A stretch of DNA of 30,570 nt, from the NCBI GenBank assembly GCA_017429205.1, contig JAFRPH010000008.1, positions 1 to 30,570 of the forward strand, in the 5' to 3' direction. The stretch is from Bacteroidales bacterium. Its GTDB lineage: Bacteria; Bacteroidota; Bacteroidia; Bacteroidales; UBA932. Both the position numbers and the translations under genes were made by a program. A model generated the notes under the pieces. That model had not been told where the DNA came from. It searched no databases and saw only the letters and a program-made list of their open reading frames with translations. Below, one piece after another: positions 15,009 to 22,192 of the stretch. Position 1 is the stretch's first letter. The number at the start of each line of letters is the position of its first letter.

Positions 15009-16202
15009 TTACCGGAGCCAGTTTTCGGGGTTCTGCGGGGTGCGTTCCTGCCAGAGCTGGAAGTGGAACTGGTCCTCGCCGGAGAGGGTGTCCACGGTGC
15101 CGAGGACCTGTCCGGTCTTCACTTTCTCGCCGGCCTTGACGGAGACCGACTTGAGCTTGCAGTAGAAGGTGAAATAGGCTCCGTGCTGGACCAGGACGCA
15201 CTGGTTGTAGCCGGGGATGACGACCACCTGCGCGACGGTGCCGTCGAAGACCGCCTTAGCCTGGGCGCCCCGGGAGACGGCGAGGGTGACGCCGTTGTTG
15301 AACGGCAGCTTGACGTTCTTGTACACCGGGTGGTAGTGCTGGCCGTATGACTCGATGACGGTGCCCTCGACCGGCCAGGGCAGGCGGCCCTTGTTGGCGG
15401 CGAAGTTCTTGGACAGGGTCTCATCGATGGCGGTGGAAGTGGTCTTCCCTCCCTTGGAGGCCTTGCCGCCGGACTTGGGCTTCGCGGTGGCCTTGCGGAT
15501 GATTTCCGCGATCTCCCGGTTGAGGGCCTCCACCTCGCGGTTCTTCTTGCGGAGCTCGTCCTGATATTTCCGGCGGTCCTTCTCCAGGCGGGCGACCAGG
15601 GTGGCGGACTCCCCTTCCTCGCTGCGGAGGGCGTCCACGTCGGCCTGGCGCTGGCCGCGCAGGACCTGCGCCTCCTCCTTGAGCCCCGCGAGCCGCTCCT
15701 TCTCGAGCTCGAGCTCCGCGGCGGTCTCCTGGATGCGCTTCCCCTGCTCGGACATGTTCCGGGACAGGCCCTTCAGGTAGCCGAACCGGCGGACGGCCTG
15801 GCCGATGTTCTCGCTGGAGAGGATGTACATATACCAGAGGCGGCTGTCACGGTTCTTGTAGGCGCCCCGCACCAGGCGGTTGTAGTACAGGGACAGGGTG
15901 TCGTGCCGGGCCTGCAGGCGATCGATCTCCCGCTGGCGGACCTTCATCGAATCGTCCAGGGCGCGGATCTCGCGGTCGCTCTCGGCGATGAGTTCCTGCC
16001 GGGCGGCAATCTTCCGCCGCACCAGCGAGAGGTCCGTCAGCGCCCGGCTCGAAGAGCGGGCGTTGTCCTTGAGCTGGCGGTTGATCGCGGCGATCTCCTT
16101 CTCCAGCTGCGCCTTGCGGGATTCCTGGCGACGGGTGTCCTGCGCGGACACCGCCGCCCCCACGAGGAGCAGCCCCAGGACGACAGGAAGGATTCTTCTC
16201 AT
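15009..16202 (-). CDS. EnvC-like murein hydrolase activator with degenerate M23/LytM domain
   Basis: A 397-residue periplasmic protein with a signal peptide (cleaved near 20, VSA-QD), a long coiled coil (about 22-240), a Lys/Gly/Ser/Thr linker (240-262), and a C-terminal LytM/M23 domain (about 275-397). The zinc ligands of active M23 peptidases appear lost. The HxGxD position reads NNGVT (302-306), the YAHL position reads YCKL (347-350), and HxH reads QFH (378-380). This fits EnvC, which activates amidases and does not cleave peptidoglycan itself, so a role in daughter-cell separation is inferred. The ATG at 16200-16202 overlaps the stop of the TPR gene by ATGA. In other Bacteroidetes, as I recall, a DUF4292 gene sits between the two. 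None is present here. Confidence 0.85.
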   Translation of the reverse strand: MRRILPVVLGLLLVGAAVSAQDTRRQESRKAQLEKEIAAINRQLKDNARSSSRALTDLSLVRRKIAARQELIAESDREIRALDDSMKVRQREIDRLQARHDTLSLYYNRLVRGAYKNRDSRLWYMYILSSENIGQAVRRFGYLKGLSRNMSEQGKRIQETAAELELEKERLAGLKEEAQVLRGQRQADVDALRSEEGESATLVARLEKDRRKYQDELRKKNREVEALNREIAEIIRKATAKPKSGGKASKGGKTTSTAIDETLSKNFAANKGRLPWPVEGTVIESYGQHYHPVYKNVKLPFNNGVTLAVSRGAQAKAVFDGTVAQVVVIPGYNQCVLVQHGAYFTFYCKLKSVSVKAGEKVKTGQVLGTVDTLSGEDQFHFQLWQERTPQNPENWLR

Positions 16203-17884
16203 TTGCCGATGGCCTTGAGACGGGCGGCCACCCGTTGGTCCAGGTCGGGGATCTCCCCTTCCGTGTTCTTGGCCTTGGCCTGGCTCCAGTACACCTGCGC
16301 CAGGTCGTATTCGCCGAGGGCGTAGAGGACCTCGGCATAGTGGTCCAGCTGGACGGCGCTGTCCTTGCCGCCGTACAGCATCGCGTGCTTGAAGACCGGC
16401 TTCGCCTCCTTGTCCTTCCCCAGCAGATGCAGGATCCAGCCATAGGTGTCCAGGTAGGTGGCGTTGTCGGGCTCCGCCTCGATCGTCTTCTTGGACATCG
16501 ACAGGGCCTTCTTGAGCTGCTTGCCCTCCTCGCTCAGGTAGTAGGCGTAGTTGTTCAGGACCGGCGCGTAGGACGGGTCGATCTTCAAGGCCTTGTCATA
16601 GGCCTTGTAGGCCGATTTCGTGTCCCCCAGCAGATGGTGCATGTCGCCGATCTGCGACCAGCAGTTCTTGACGAGGTCCAGGTTCTTGGGCTCCCGGGCG
16701 ATCAGGTACCGGCAGTTCCGGATGACGGCGTCGTAGTCCTTCAGGTAATAGTTCGCCGAATTCAGGTACTCCATGAAACCCAGCTCCTGGAAGCGGTCGA
16801 AGGCGGCGATGCAGCGGTCCCGCACCTCCGCCCAGCGCTCGGCCATCATCAGGATCTGGATGCAGGAGACCGTCTGGTTCAAGCTCTCGGGATGGAGGTC
16901 GGCGGCCTTGCTGAAGAAGTCCACGCCCTTGTCCAGCCGACCGGTCGCGTAGAAATAGCCGCCGGCCGTGGAGAGGGCCGTGGTGTCGGAAGGATGCCGG
17001 TCCACCAGGCGCTCCACCACCTCGTCGAAACCGTCGCGGTGCAGGTTGATGAGCTTCGGGTCCAGGCTGCGGACCACGTTCCCGACATACATTCCCTTGG
17101 CCTCCACCGGGACGTTGTCATTGTCGATGAACTCGTCCAGCGTCGCGAAATACTCGGGATAGCGGCGACCGAGGCGGTACACCTCGGACTTGCCCAGGAG
17201 GGCGGGGACGTAGTCGCTCTGCGTCTGGAGCGCCTCCTCGTAGCAGGCGAGCGAAAGGGAGTCCTTGTGCTCGGAGAGATAGTAGTCGCCCATCATCGAC
17301 AGGACGGCAGGGGACGTGAACTGGTCGTTGAAGTCCACGAGGGCCTGGAGGGCCTCCTCGTCGCGGTCGAGCTGCCGCAGGATGTCGTAACGCGTGCGGA
17401 CGGCCTGTTCGCTGGGGCCGGCGGTCTTCTCGATGTCGGTGAGGGCCTGGAGGGCCTTCTCGAAGTCCTGCTTCTTGATATACAGGTTCAGGAGGTCGTA
17501 CAGGACCTCCGTCTTGTCCGGGAACTCCGAAAGGATGCTTTCGTCCATCTGGATGACCATCTCGTCCTCGCCGGCGGCCTGGTAGAGGTCCGCCAGGCGG
17601 CGCTTGTACCAATAGTTGTGCGGATCCAGCTCCACGGCCTTGCGGAGGTGGGAGACGGCCGCGTCGGCATTGCCCAGCATCGCCTCGTCCAAGCCCAGGT
17701 AGTACCAGACGGCGTCGTTCTCGGGGGCCGCCTTGGAGAGGGTCTGGAGCAGGGTGCGGGACTGCGCAAAGTTGCGGTTATTGTAGAGGGCCACCGCGTC
17801 CATCAGCTGGTTTTCCACATTCTGCGCAAAAGCGAGGGAACTCAGCAGAAAGAGCAGGCCGGCCAGCAAAATCCTTCTTCTCAT
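16199..17884 (-). CDS. Exported tetratricopeptide-repeat protein
   Basis: A 561-residue periplasmic or envelope protein with a signal peptide (MRRRILLAGLLFLLSSLAFAQ, cleaved near 20). It then consists almost entirely of helical TPR units. Clear repeats include AVWYYLGLDEAMLGNADAAV and the following helix near 50-70, and the C-terminal pair SAYKAYDKALKIDPSYAPVL and ATYLDTYGWILHLLGKDKEA. It is a protein-interaction scaffold. Its tight coupling to envC (4-base ATGA overlap) suggests a shared job in envelope assembly or cell-wall remodelling. The ATG at 17882-17884 begins the signal peptide. A longer in-frame extension upstream overlaps the divergent sigma-factor gene and is rejected. A -7 element lies at 17920-17927. 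Confidence 0.85.
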   Translation of the reverse strand: MRRRILLAGLLFLLSSLAFAQNVENQLMDAVALYNNRNFAQSRTLLQTLSKAAPENDAVWYYLGLDEAMLGNADAAVSHLRKAVELDPHNYWYKRRLADLYQAAGEDEMVIQMDESILSEFPDKTEVLYDLLNLYIKKQDFEKALQALTDIEKTAGPSEQAVRTRYDILRQLDRDEEALQALVDFNDQFTSPAVLSMMGDYYLSEHKDSLSLACYEEALQTQSDYVPALLGKSEVYRLGRRYPEYFATLDEFIDNDNVPVEAKGMYVGNVVRSLDPKLINLHRDGFDEVVERLVDRHPSDTTALSTAGGYFYATGRLDKGVDFFSKAADLHPESLNQTVSCIQILMMAERWAEVRDRCIAAFDRFQELGFMEYLNSANYYLKDYDAVIRNCRYLIAREPKNLDLVKNCWSQIGDMHHLLGDTKSAYKAYDKALKIDPSYAPVLNNYAYYLSEEGKQLKKALSMSKKTIEAEPDNATYLDTYGWILHLLGKDKEAKPVFKHAMLYGGKDSAVQLDHYAEVLYALGEYDLAQVYWSQAKAKNTEGEIPDLDQRVAARLKAIGK

Positions 17885-17919
17885 GTTCGTTGACTGTCCG
17901 TTGTTCATAAGTCGACTTA

Positions 17920-17927
17920 CAAAAATA
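17920..17927 (-). promoter_or_regulatory. TPR-envC promoter
   Basis: The minus strand reads TATTTTTG, an exact -7 match, with a TTTGG at 17954-17950 about 23 bases upstream as a possible -33 element. The leader before the TPR ATG is about 30 bases. Confidence 0.55.
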
Positions 17928-17946
17928 ATACAAATCACGGAAAAAA

Positions 17947-17974
17947 TTGCCAAATTTGTGTTCGCATACTTTTT
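17947..17974 (+). promoter_or_regulatory. Weak promoter of the sigma-factor gene
   Basis: TTG at 17947-17949 is followed after 17 bases by TACTTTTT (17967-17974), one mismatch from the -7 consensus. It lies 10 bases before the ATG at 17985. The imperfect -7 could mean low basal use or recognition by an alternative sigma factor, possibly the gene's own product. Confidence 0.4.
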
Positions 17975-17984
17975 TCCAGGGCGG

Positions 17985-18596
17985 ATGAAACGTTTGAGCG
18001 ACAAATTGCATCTTATTACCTGGATGGCAACCGATGATCCCCCTGCGGGCGGCGGCACCCTGGAACAGCTGGTTCCGGCCTGCCGGAGCGGTGACCGGAA
18101 AGCGCAGAAGCGCCTTTTCGACGCCCTCGCCCCCAAGATGATGGCACTCTGTCTCCGTTACGTCGGGGACCGGCCCACGGCCGAGGACGTGCTGCAGGAC
18201 GGGTTCGTCACGTTGTTTTCCAGACTCGACAGCTATTCGGGGGCAGGGTCCTTCGAAGGCTGGGCCCGACGGATCTTTGTCAATACTGCCCTGATGCATT
18301 TGCGGAAGACGGACGCCCTGAAACTCAGTGACGACATCGAGGAAGCCCGAAAGCTCTTCACAGAGGAGGCTACGCCCGTCCAGAAGATGGGATACCGCGA
18401 ATTGATGGCGCTCATCGCGCGACTTCCCGCCGACGCCCGCACCGTCTTCAACATGTACGTGATCGAAGGATATTCCCACAAAGAGATTGCGGAAACGCTG
18501 GGGTTCAACGAAGCGACCTCGCGTTCCAAGCTCCAGCGGGCGCGGATCAGGCTGCAGGAAATGATTAGAAAGACCGAGGAGGAGAAGAAAAAATGA
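17985..18596 (+). CDS. ECF-type RNA polymerase sigma factor
   Basis: A 203-residue sigma-70 family protein with only regions 2 and 4. Region 2 spans about 43-107 (CLRYVGDRPTAEDVLQDGFV, then SFEGWARRIFVNTALMHLRK). Region 4 spans about 137-192 (LPADARTVFNMYVIEGYSHK, then ETLGFNEATSRSKLQRARIRL). The lack of regions 1 and 3 marks it as an extracytoplasmic-function type. The ATG at 17985 was chosen over the one at 18024 because it follows the apparent promoter. The later one would also give a complete protein. Its stop overlaps the next gene by ATGA, so the partner protein is translationally coupled and is probably its regulator. Confidence 0.9.
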   Translation: MKRLSDKLHLITWMATDDPPAGGGTLEQLVPACRSGDRKAQKRLFDALAPKMMALCLRYVGDRPTAEDVLQDGFVTLFSRLDSYSGAGSFEGWARRIFVNTALMHLRKTDALKLSDDIEEARKLFTEEATPVQKMGYRELMALIARLPADARTVFNMYVIEGYSHKEIAETLGFNEATSRSKLQRARIRLQEMIRKTEEEKKK

Positions 18597-19894
18597 AAGA
18601 GAACGAGTTTGACATATTTGATATACAGGTAAGGAACCTGATGGCCGAGGCGGAGGAATCCGTTTCGCCGGATGTGTGGAAGGGCGTGGAGGCCGGCTTG
18701 GACCGGGCAGCCCGGAAGCGCGTGGTTCCCGCTTGGCTCTGGCGCGGCCTAGCCGCCGCAGCCGTCGCCGCCGCGGCAGCCGCCTTCGTGCTGCTGCGAC
18801 CTGCGCAGAACCTTTCTAACCAACCAACCATACAACAACCCGTCGCCCAGGCGACAGACGCCCCTCTTCCGGCTGCAACCCAGCCGGAAGAGGACGACGT
18901 CACTCCCGTCGCTCCCGTCACTCCTGTCCAAGACATTCCGGACATCCAGGAGCAGGCCAAGCGGCTGCAAGGCCGCGTAGCCCAGGTCGTACCTTCCCCC
19001 ACCGCCTCCGAGGCGACGGAGGAGCTCGTCGTTCCTGAGCAGGCGGCCGAACAGGCGACTGAACAGACGGCAGGGCAGACAGATCAGGAGCCGGCCATCC
19101 GCCGGCCGGACACGGTCGTCGACCCGGACACCGTCGTCGCCCCCGACGCGGAGCCGCAGGAGTCTTTCGTCTCCGACGAGGACGCCTTCCGGCAGCTCGC
19201 TTTCGAGGAGCAGAAGGCCCGCCGCAAGGGAGGCCTCTCGATGGGCGTCCTGGGCAACATCCAGTCCAACACCCGGCCCGACGCCCCGACCTCCACGGTC
19301 CGCCGTTCGCCCGGCTTCTTCGTGATGCCCGCCCCCACCGAGACCAAGATCTCCCGCGAGGGAACCGAATTCAGCTTCGGCCTTCCCGTCTCCGCCGGCA
19401 TCAGCCTCCGGTATGACTTCAGCCCCCGCTGGGGCATCGGCACGGGCGTCGTGTACACGAACCTCAGCCGCTCCTTCCTGGGCGACTACCAGGAAGTGGA
19501 GAACGGCGAGTTCACCAAGAAGCTCTTCGACACCGACATCACCAACCAGCAGCACTACATCGGCATCCCGGTGAACGTGTTCTTCAACATCGTGAACACC
19601 GGCAGCTGGAACTTCCACGCCCGGATGGACGGGATGGGCGAGAAACTGGTGGACAACCACTTCCTCATCCACGACAGCGAAGGCGACATCCACCTCCACC
19701 AGAAGGCGCAGGGCCTGCAGTTCTCCGCCGGCCTGGGCATTGGCGTCGAGTTCAAGTTCTCCCCGCAAGTGGGCATCTACTTCGACCCCACCCTGCGCTA
19801 CTACTTCAACGGCAACCAGCCGCGCTCCATCCGGACCATCCAGCCGCTGCGGATGGACTTCGAAGCCGGCGTCCGCTTCTCGTTGGGAAAATAA
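18593..19894 (+). CDS. Membrane-anchored protein with C-terminal outer-membrane-type beta-barrel, sigma-factor partner
   Basis: A 433-residue protein of unusual layout. Residues 1-45 are cytoplasmic-looking and acidic, with the phrase SVSPDVWKGVEAGLD seen in anti-sigma-like proteins. Residues 46-68 are one membrane helix (Ala-rich, after RKR). A low-complexity Pro/Glu/Ala/Thr/Gln linker of about 140 residues follows. Residues from about 206 to the end look like a porin-type barrel with alternating strands (FGLPVSAGISLRYDFSPRWG, then FEAGVRFSLGK). There is no cleavable signal peptide. The ATGA overlap with the sigma factor implies a regulatory partnership. The sequence suggests a protein reaching from the inner membrane across the periplasm to the outer membrane. 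A strong terminator follows. Confidence 0.78.
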   Translation: MKENEFDIFDIQVRNLMAEAEESVSPDVWKGVEAGLDRAARKRVVPAWLWRGLAAAAVAAAAAAFVLLRPAQNLSNQPTIQQPVAQATDAPLPAATQPEEDDVTPVAPVTPVQDIPDIQEQAKRLQGRVAQVVPSPTASEATEELVVPEQAAEQATEQTAGQTDQEPAIRRPDTVVDPDTVVAPDAEPQESFVSDEDAFRQLAFEEQKARRKGGLSMGVLGNIQSNTRPDAPTSTVRRSPGFFVMPAPTETKISREGTEFSFGLPVSAGISLRYDFSPRWGIGTGVVYTNLSRSFLGDYQEVENGEFTKKLFDTDITNQQHYIGIPVNVFFNIVNTGSWNFHARMDGMGEKLVDNHFLIHDSEGDIHLHQKAQGLQFSAGLGIGVEFKFSPQVGIYFDPTLRYYFNGNQPRSIRTIQPLRMDFEAGVRFSLGK

Positions 19895-19916
19895 GAAACA
19901 CATAAAATACATATTG

Positions 19917-19952
19917 AAACAACACAAGTTATCAACCGCTTGTGTTGTTTTT
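19917..19952 (+). terminator. Intrinsic terminator of the sigma-factor operon
   Basis: AACAACACAAG (19918-19928) pairs perfectly with CTTGTGTTGTT (19939-19949) over a 10-base loop. The T-run at 19948-19952 completes it. Confidence 0.85.
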
Positions 19953-19965
19953 CGTTTCGGGGCGC

Positions 19966-19973
19966 TATCTTGG
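19966..19973 (+). promoter_or_regulatory. Probable -7 element of the lipoprotein gene
   Basis: TATCTTGG matches TAnnTTTG at seven of eight positions and ends 13 bases before the ATG at 19987. It begins right after the preceding terminator, so the next gene is likely transcribed separately. Confidence 0.5.
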
Positions 19974-19986
19974 CGAAAAAAAGGAT

Positions 19987-21180
19987 ATGCGCAACGCCAT
20001 CGGAATCATCGGCCTCGCCCTCCTCGCGGCGGCCTGCATCCGGGACCCCCTGTTTCCCGGCACCCCCAGAAGTTCCCACGAACCCGGCTCCGGCCGCCGG
20101 ACGGACACGACGGCCGCGCCCCCGCCCGGGGGACACGTCTACCTGACCGCCGTCCGCTTCCCGGACGGATACGCCTGGGACCTGGACACCTGCGCCGTGG
20201 ACGGGGAGGTCTGGATCGACCTGTACCGGGACGGCGAGCGGGTCCGGAGCCTCCCCGCGGGCGCGAGCGTACACCCGGACATGCACCGGTATAGGGACGG
20301 TCACGTCTATGCGGACTGGTCCACGGACACGGAGACCGTCGTCACCCGCGAAGGGGCGGAACTGTTCCGGTTCGACGGGCGGGAGGCCCTCCGGGGCTTC
20401 CTGGTCCGGGAGGACGGGGTCCACACCCTGGGCCAGGACCGGGACGGGAGCGGCTTCACCTACCGGGTCGACGGGCGCATCCTGTACCGGAGCGAAACGG
20501 GCATCGTCCTGGGTGGTCCGGACACGCCCGGGGCCCCGGGCGGCGCGCTGTCGGTCTACGGGGAGGACGTCTACTATGCCTGCTGCCTCCCCTCGGAACG
20601 GGGCAAGGAATACCACGTGATGCGGAACGCGGAACGCTATCAGTCCTTCCCGGTCTCGGACGGGACGCTGGCCGTGCTCGTCACCGGCGGGAAGGTCGCC
20701 CGCGTGCGGTCGAAGCCCCGCAGCCTGGTTCTGGAAGTGGACGGGAAGGAGACCCGGCTGGCGCTCGGTGGCAGCGAATACTGCCTCTGGAGCCGGCTCG
20801 CGGCCTGGGAGGAGGACATCGTCGCCCTCGTTTGCGCCCAGAGCGCGGGCAAAAAACGATATTACCTGCAGACCGCGGGCGGGAAGACGTTTACCCCGAT
20901 GGCCGGCGAAACAGTATCCGACGTGCTTTCCGACGGAAAGCGGATGGGATGGACCATAACCGACGGGCGGGGCGACCTCCTCCGCGTCCGCTGGAGCGAC
21001 GGCGGGGTGACGGAAGGGACGGGCGGCTTCCTCGTCTCGGGGGGCTGCGCCCTGCTCCGGGACGGACATCTCTTCCTCGCCCTGACGGGCCGCGACGGAG
21101 CGCCGAACCGCCTCCAGGAGGACGCGGTCCACACGGACATCCCCTTCAACGGCTATTTCACGTCCGTAACTGTGGAATAA
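19987..21180 (+). CDS. Lipoprotein of unknown function, beta-strand rich
   Basis: A 397-residue protein that I do not recognise. The N-terminus (MRNAIGIIGLALLAAACIRD) is a lipoprotein signal with the lipobox LAAAC, Cys17. A short Pro/Ser/Gly/Thr-rich tether follows. The rest alternates short beta strands with Asp-Gly turns (for example FRFDGREALRGFLVREDGVH and YRVDGRILYRSETGI), a rhythm that suggests a beta-propeller or repeated blades. No catalytic motif is visible. The ATG at 19987 begins the lipoprotein signal; an upstream in-frame start lies inside the terminator and is rejected. It is followed after 18 bases by ispE, which has its own promoter. The codon use is very GC-rich like its neighbours. 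Confidence 0.72.
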   Translation: MRNAIGIIGLALLAAACIRDPLFPGTPRSSHEPGSGRRTDTTAAPPPGGHVYLTAVRFPDGYAWDLDTCAVDGEVWIDLYRDGERVRSLPAGASVHPDMHRYRDGHVYADWSTDTETVVTREGAELFRFDGREALRGFLVREDGVHTLGQDRDGSGFTYRVDGRILYRSETGIVLGGPDTPGAPGGALSVYGEDVYYACCLPSERGKEYHVMRNAERYQSFPVSDGTLAVLVTGGKVARVRSKPRSLVLEVDGKETRLALGGSEYCLWSRLAAWEEDIVALVCAQSAGKKRYYLQTAGGKTFTPMAGETVSDVLSDGKRMGWTITDGRGDLLRVRWSDGGVTEGTGGFLVSGGCALLRDGHLFLALTGRDGAPNRLQEDAVHTDIPFNGYFTSVTVE

Positions 21181-21185
21181 TTTGC

Positions 21186-21193
21186 TATCTTTG
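21186..21193 (+). promoter_or_regulatory. ispE promoter -7 element
   Basis: TATCTTTG is an exact consensus match ending five bases before the ispE ATG, so the mRNA is probably leaderless. An inverted repeat GCGGGTA/TACCCGC (21193-21199, 21204-21210) straddles the start codon. Confidence 0.65.
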
Positions 21194-21198
21194 CGGGT

Positions 21199-22038
21199 AT
21201 GATTACCCGCCCGAACGTCAAACTGAATGTGGGCCTGCGGGTCCTCCGCCGCCGCGAAGACGGCTACCACGACCTGGACACCCTCTTCATCCCCTACAGA
21301 GGTTGCTACGACACCCTGGAGATTGTCGTCGGCGACGACTACAGCCGCACGTCGGCCCATCTGCAGGAGGCATACTCCGGAGAACAGCTCGCGCAGGGCA
21401 TCACCCCCGACGGGAAACTGATGGTGACCCTCGCCCGGAAGAAAGGTGTGGACTGGGACCCGTTGAAGGACCTGACGGCGCGGGCGTATGGTCTGCTGGC
21501 GGAACAGCATAAGCTGCCGCCGATGAAGATCTTCCTGGAGAAGACCTCGCCCGTGGGCGCCGGCCTCGGCGGGGGCAGCGCCGACGCCGCCTTCGCCCTC
21601 CGGATGATCGCCGAACTCGCCGGCGTGGAGCTCACCGACCCGGAGCTCGCCGCGCTCGCCGCCCGCCTCGGCAGCGACTGCGCCTTCTTCGTCTACAACC
21701 GGCCGATGCTGGGCTCCGGCCGCGGCGAAATCCTGGAACCTTTCGACATCGACCTTTCCGGCTACCGGGTGGAAGTGACCGTCCCGGAAGGCATCGCCGT
21801 GTCCACGGCCGACGCATACCGCGGCATCGTTCCGAGTATGCCCGAAATCCCGCTGCGGGACATCCTGACCCGCTCCGTCGAGGAGTGGAAGGGCCTCGTG
21901 GTGAACGATTTCGAGACGACGGTCTTCGCCAAGCACCCCCATCTCGCGGAAATCAAACAGTCCCTCTACGACGCCGGCGCCGTCTATGCAGCGATGTCCG
22001 GCAGCGGCTCGGCCCTTTTCGCCATCTATCGCAAGTAA
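21199..22038 (+). CDS. ispE: 4-diphosphocytidyl-2-C-methyl-D-erythritol kinase
   Basis: A 279-residue GHMP kinase of the MEP pathway, phosphorylating CDP-methylerythritol with ATP on the way to isopentenyl diphosphate. The substrate lysine Lys8 is in the N-terminal KLNVGL motif, with GYHDLDTLF following. The ATP-binding glycine loop PVGAGLGGGSADAA is at 118-131. The catalytic aspartate is Asp160 in LGSDCAFF. The C-terminal GHMP motif MSGSGSALFAIY is intact. Length is usual. The ATG at 21199 lies five bases after the -7 element. A terminator follows at 22065, so it is probably monocistronic. Confidence 0.95.
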   Translation: MITRPNVKLNVGLRVLRRREDGYHDLDTLFIPYRGCYDTLEIVVGDDYSRTSAHLQEAYSGEQLAQGITPDGKLMVTLARKKGVDWDPLKDLTARAYGLLAEQHKLPPMKIFLEKTSPVGAGLGGGSADAAFALRMIAELAGVELTDPELAALAARLGSDCAFFVYNRPMLGSGRGEILEPFDIDLSGYRVEVTVPEGIAVSTADAYRGIVPSMPEIPLRDILTRSVEEWKGLVVNDFETTVFAKHPHLAEIKQSLYDAGAVYAAMSGSGSALFAIYRK

Positions 22039-22064
22039 CCGCCTTCCGGCGTTCCCCTCGACCA

Positions 22065-22095
22065 GCCTCCTGGCATCCCAGGAGGCCTTGTTTTG
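22065..22095 (+). terminator. ispE terminator
   Basis: GCCTCCTGG (22065-22073) and CCAGGAGGC (22078-22086) form a perfect nine-bp stem with a CATC loop, followed by CTTGTTTTG. Confidence 0.8.
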
Positions 22096-22170
22096 CACTT
22101 TTCTTTGAAACAACCCGAAACATTTCGCCACATTTTTATGTTTCTTGCCCCCGTTCCCGGGAGTTTTCCG

Positions 22171-22178
22171 TAGGTTCG
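22171..22178 (+). promoter_or_regulatory. Probable -7 element of yifB
   Basis: TAGGTTCG matches TAnnTTTG at seven of eight positions, 14 bases before the ATG at 22193. The region upstream, after the ispE terminator, is AT-rich. Confidence 0.4.
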
Positions 22179-22192
22179 GGCAAAAACGGAAT

